DNA from: Pontibacter chinhatensis
GTDB lineage: Bacteria > Bacteroidota > Bacteroidia > Cytophagales > Hymenobacteraceae
NCBI RefSeq assembly: GCF_900113285.1
Contig: NZ_FOOT01000001.1
Location: 620,001-684,000, forward strand
Length of the DNA stretch: 64,000 bases
Direction: 5' to 3'
In this document: positions 61,165 to 64,000 of the stretch, one piece after another
Layout: every line of letters begins with the position of its first letter
Numbering within the stretch: position 1 is the first letter of the stretch
Translations under genes and position numbers: made by a program
The notes under the pieces: model-generated
What the model was told of the DNA's origin: nothing
Seen by the model: only the letters and a program-made list of their open reading frames with translations
Database searches by the model: none

Positions 61165-63207
61165 TTAAAGGCCGTTGGTCGCCTCCACGCTGCCCCAACG
61201 GTTGATGAGCGTGTCTTTCAACCCCGAGATAACGCTGTTGAACTCCTCCCCCATTGCCACGGATGCCTCCTCTTTTTCTTCCATTGCTGCCACATTGCTT
61301 TCCAGCAGGCTTCTGCCCCTTTCGATGGTGCTCAGTAGTCTGCCGGCATGCAGTAGCTCCACAGTCATTCGTATTCTATGATTACTGGACCTGTAGGATT
61401 TCAGATCCTGGGAGACAAGTGCATTTTGGAGTTCGAGCTTTGCAATCTCAAAATTGCGAATTGTCATTCTGACTAGTTCTTCCAAATCCTTTTCGTCCCC
61501 TTCCAGCATTTCCTCAAGGGTAGTCAATGTAAAGGCAGGCGCATCTGGTTCAGTAGGTGGTTCTAAGTGCCAAGAGGATTCGAAACCAGGTGACTCCTCC
61601 GTACCTGCAGGCTCCAGCGCATCTTGAGCAGCGTTGAGACTATGGAAGGTTATTTTAGCCCGTAGCTCCATGGGGTTGAATGGCTTGCTGATGAAGTCAT
61701 CGATGCCTGCGGCCTCCATCTGTTCTTTAAAATCGTACCTGGCAGAGGCTGAAAGGGCAATAATAGGCAGCTGCCTGTACTTCTCCTCTCTAAGACCTCT
61801 TATCTTCGATGTGGCCTCATAGCCATCCATGTGCGGCATCTGCAGGTCCATTAACACCAGGTTGTAATCATGGCGCATCACATGCTCCACCGCTTCTATG
61901 CCATCCTTTGCCACATCGTACTCCACGCCCCACCGTTGAAGATACCTGGATACAACCAACACGTTAACAGGGTTGTCCTCCACCAGTAAGAGCTTCACGC
62001 CTCGAATAAAGTCTTCTGATTCGTTTGTCAACTCGTCAGGTGTAGCATTCTGTTCCGGTGCAAGTTTGAGCCGAAGGTTGAAGAAAAACGTAGTGCCTCT
62101 CTCCTCCTCGCTCTCAACAGAGAGTTTACTCCCGTACAAGGATAGCAACTTCTGGCTGATAGTCAGGCCAAGGCCTGTTCCCCCATACTTCAGGTTTACG
62201 TCATAACTGGCCTGGGTGAACTCTTCAAACACCTTCTCTAACTTGTCGGGCGGAATGCCTATACCGGTGTCCTCCACCTGGAAGTGAATGGAAGCTTCCT
62301 CATTTGTCAGATCCTGTACTTGTAATTTTAGAGCGACATACCCCTCCTCGGTAAACTTAATGGCGTTGCCAAGCAGGTTTGTGAGGATCTGACCGACTTT
62401 AACCGGGTCCCCCAATACCTGCTCCGGCAGTCTCTCATCCAGTTCCACCTTCATGGCAAGCCCTTTCTCCTCAGCCGTAATGCTGACGGAGTATACAAGA
62501 GAATAAACCAACTCACGCAGGCTCATTGGCCTCTCGATAAGTTCTACCCGGCCCGCCTCAATCTTGCTGTAATCCAGGATGTCGTTGATGAGGTGGAAGA
62601 GGCTATCGGCCGATAGCTTAAGGGCTCTGAAGTACTCTTTGTGTTCTTTTGAGTGGTCTGTTGCCTGCAGCAGGTTTGCAATGCTTACTATGGCATTCAG
62701 AGGCGTTCGGATTTCGTGGCTGACCGTGGAGAGGAACTCAGCCTTTACCTTGGCCGCTTCTTCCGCCTCTTTCCTGGCCCTGAGCAGTTCCTGCTCATAC
62801 TTCTTGCGGTCTGTGATGTTGAAGACGGTGGTACGGTTTAGCAACGGTTTGCCATCATCGCCCACAATCTGGATGGTATTAACGAGCACCGGCAACCGTT
62901 GCCCCTGCTTTTCTTTCAGATCAAAGTTTATTTCGCTAACAGAACCCTGCATCTGGAGCAGTGGGCCATAGTGTGTTTCGTAATACAGCTTGCCGCCAAC
63001 AGGCAACAGGTCCTGAAACTTTTTACGATGCAAGAGCTCCTCTGCTTCGTAACCGAGCCAACGCAGCAATGTCTTGTTTACTTTGACGATAGTGCCGTTC
63101 GGCAGTGTAGAGAGATAACCACACGGAGCATTCTCATAAAGATCCTCTGCGCTTTCCTCTATCAGAACGCTAAACTCCGCTCTTTTCTCCCCATTTTCTC
63201 CAGTCAT
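61165..63207 (-). CDS. Hybrid PAS histidine kinase with REC and HPt domains
   Basis: 680 aa. PAS (about 20-140, NAPCGYLSTLPNGTIVKVN), coiled coil (KKYEQELLRARKEAEEA), HisKA with H box FLSTVSHEIRTPLN, HATPase (NLLGNAIKFTEEG, DTGIGIPPDKLEKVFEEF, GGTGLGLTISQKL), receiver (LLLVEDNPVNVLVV, phospho-Asp in LVLMDLQMPHMDG) and a C-terminal HPt (SYRSSNHRIRMTVELL) with probable phospho-His. It forms a complete intramolecular phosphorelay. The RsbQ-like hydrolase gene ends 3 bases before its start, so they are in one operon. No DNA-binding output is fused; the final target is unknown. Confidence 0.9.
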   Translation of the reverse strand: MTGENGEKRAEFSVLIEESAEDLYENAPCGYLSTLPNGTIVKVNKTLLRWLGYEAEELLHRKKFQDLLPVGGKLYYETHYGPLLQMQGSVSEINFDLKEKQGQRLPVLVNTIQIVGDDGKPLLNRTTVFNITDRKKYEQELLRARKEAEEAAKVKAEFLSTVSHEIRTPLNAIVSIANLLQATDHSKEHKEYFRALKLSADSLFHLINDILDYSKIEAGRVELIERPMSLRELVYSLVYSVSITAEEKGLAMKVELDERLPEQVLGDPVKVGQILTNLLGNAIKFTEEGYVALKLQVQDLTNEEASIHFQVEDTGIGIPPDKLEKVFEEFTQASYDVNLKYGGTGLGLTISQKLLSLYGSKLSVESEEERGTTFFFNLRLKLAPEQNATPDELTNESEDFIRGVKLLLVEDNPVNVLVVSRYLQRWGVEYDVAKDGIEAVEHVMRHDYNLVLMDLQMPHMDGYEATSKIRGLREEKYRQLPIIALSASARYDFKEQMEAAGIDDFISKPFNPMELRAKITFHSLNAAQDALEPAGTEESPGFESSWHLEPPTEPDAPAFTLTTLEEMLEGDEKDLEELVRMTIRNFEIAKLELQNALVSQDLKSYRSSNHRIRMTVELLHAGRLLSTIERGRSLLESNVAAMEEKEEASVAMGEEFNSVISGLKDTLINRWGSVEATNGL

Positions 63208-63210
63208 GTT

Positions 63211-64000
63211 TTATCTGTTACGTTCCAAGAACGTCTTCATCGCTGCTATGGTTTCTTCTGGTGCGCTCAGGTTCGGGCAGTGGCCGGTAGCATCTAATAG
63301 GATGAACTCACTATCTGCAATCTGCTCGTGCACATACTTTCCCACCTCCATTGGCGCAATCACGTCCTCTGAACACTGCAGAATAAGCGATTTTGTCTTG
63401 AGCTTCTGTAAGTCTGAGCGGTTATCAGACAGGAAGGTGGTGTGGGCAAAATGCTTGGCAATCTCAGGGTTGGTTCTGCAGAAGCTGTTCGTTAGTTCCT
63501 CTCCCAGTTCAGGCCTGCCCGGGTTGCCCATAATCACGGGAGCCATGGCTGCAGACCAACCCAGGTAGTTGCTGTCCAGCGACTCCAGCAGTTCGTCGAT
63601 ATCCTCTCTAGAGAAACCACCTATATACCCCTCATCATTGATATAGCAAGGGGAAGGGCCGATCATTACCAGTTTTTCAAACCGGTTAGGTTCCTTTACG
63701 GCGGCTAGTGCTCCTATCATCGCACTTACGGAGTGCCCGACAAAAATAGCGTTCTCTAAGTCCAGCGCCTTGCATATGGCCAGCACATCATCTGCGTACC
63801 CGTGCAATGTGCCATACTTTACTTTGTTATAGGCAGTGGCATCAGATTTACCGTTGCCCACATGGTCAAAAAGCACAATCTTATACTCATCCTCGAAGGC
63901 AGGGGTGATAAAGCGCCACATGTTCTGATCACAGCCATAGCCATGGGCAAAGACCATCGCCTTCTCGCCTTTTCCACTTACCTGTACATTGTTTCTCTTA
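63211..64000 (-). CDS. RsbQ-like alpha/beta hydrolase, 5' end outside the window
   Basis: At least 263 codons; the open frame continues past base 64000, so the start lies outside. The sequence at the edge (RNNVQVSGKGEKAMVFAHGYG) is the RsbQ/KAI2-type beginning. Triad: Ser in VGHSVSAMIG, Asp in CSEDVIAP, His in ATGHCPNLS. RsbQ is a hydrolase partner of a PAS protein in the Bacillus energy-stress pathway and possibly supplies its ligand. Here the PAS partner would be the hybrid kinase encoded 3 bases downstream, instead of a PP2C phosphatase. Cytoplasmic. Confidence 0.85.
   Translation of the reverse strand, partial: KRNNVQVSGKGEKAMVFAHGYGCDQNMWRFITPAFEDEYKIVLFDHVGNGKSDATAYNKVKYGTLHGYADDVLAICKALDLENAIFVGHSVSAMIGALAAVKEPNRFEKLVMIGPSPCYINDEGYIGGFSREDIDELLESLDSNYLGWSAAMAPVIMGNPGRPELGEELTNSFCRTNPEIAKHFAHTTFLSDNRSDLQKLKTKSLILQCSEDVIAPMEVGKYVHEQIADSEFILLDATGHCPNLSAPEETIAAMKTFLERNR

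Noticed and set aside
1..64000. tRNA or rRNA genes
   Set aside because: No sequence with a TpsiC arm consensus and cloverleaf arms was noticed on either strand. A tRNAscan run would be decisive.

Overview
The window looks like a chromosomal stretch of a Hymenobacteraceae bacterium (order Cytophagales, phylum Bacteroidota), probably Pontibacter or a close relative. The reasons are two secreted proteins with type IX secretion (T9SS) C-terminal sorting domains, two LytS/LytTR two-component pairs, start regions without Shine-Dalgarno sequences, several TAnnTTTG-type -7 promoter elements, and typical Bacteroidota families (DUF3570/DUF4266, ABC-permease/M1-peptidase fusion, CzcA-CzcC fusion). The genus is an inference from gene style; no rRNA gene is present.

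Layout. 0-8.6 kb: secreted carbohydrate-active and adhesin-like proteins (a polysaccharide-lyase-like lipoprotein, two propeller/T9SS proteins) and a GT2 glycosyltransferase. 8.7-11.8 kb: housekeeping genes (dapD, a GT4-like glycosyltransferase, fabH). 11.8-16.7 kb: a DtxR/MntR regulator and a four-gene TroABCD-type Mn/Zn/Fe ABC importer whose first permease carries its own C-terminal DtxR-like domain. 16.7-19.2 kb: a thioredoxin-fold lipoprotein and mnmE. 19.4-30.1 kb: GH13 amylase, a LytS/LytTR pair, an ABC-2 permease/M1 peptidase fusion with its ATPase, a second LytS/LytTR pair, then a decayed toprim-primase relic from a mobile element. 30.5-36.8 kb: Tat-exported sugar isomerase/epimerase, P-type cation ATPase, ArnT-like glycosyltransferase. 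37.3-45.2 kb: metal-efflux island (DUF2231-like membrane protein, CzcA-CzcC fusion, CzcB adaptor, ferritin-VIT1 MbfA-like exporter, PAP2 phosphatase). 45.2-49.1 kb, opposite strand: thioredoxin, ApbE flavin transferase, DUF4266, DUF3570, PAP2 operon. 49.8-58.1 kb: MFS transporter, cyanophycinase, SDR, Crp and AraC regulators, secreted HIU hydrolase, cytosine-deaminase-like amidohydrolase coupled to an ankyrin lipoprotein. 58.2-64 kb: a four-PAS histidine kinase and an RsbQ-like hydrolase in operon with a PAS hybrid kinase.

The most unusual signal is not a gene. The 7-mer AAGTATA (reverse complement TATACTT), often extended to AAGTATAAA, occurs about 115 times by hand count, where about 8 are expected by chance. 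It lies in both intergenic and coding DNA, in all three reading frames, and often uses codons that are rare in these GC-rich genes. It forms two dense same-strand clusters (17.37-17.65 kb and 49.39-49.67 kb) and perfect inverted pairs, one at a gene end beside a terminator. This resembles DNA uptake sequences or other highly iterated signals. A second pattern is a strict 8-bp-period degenerate repeat in three consecutive spacers of the metal-importer locus.

Themes: metal homeostasis (import, efflux, iron export, P-type ATPase), envelope redox and flavin chemistry, and two-component signalling. The 21.7-30.4 kb segment is poor in AAGTATA and ends in a mobile-element relic, so it may have been acquired laterally.
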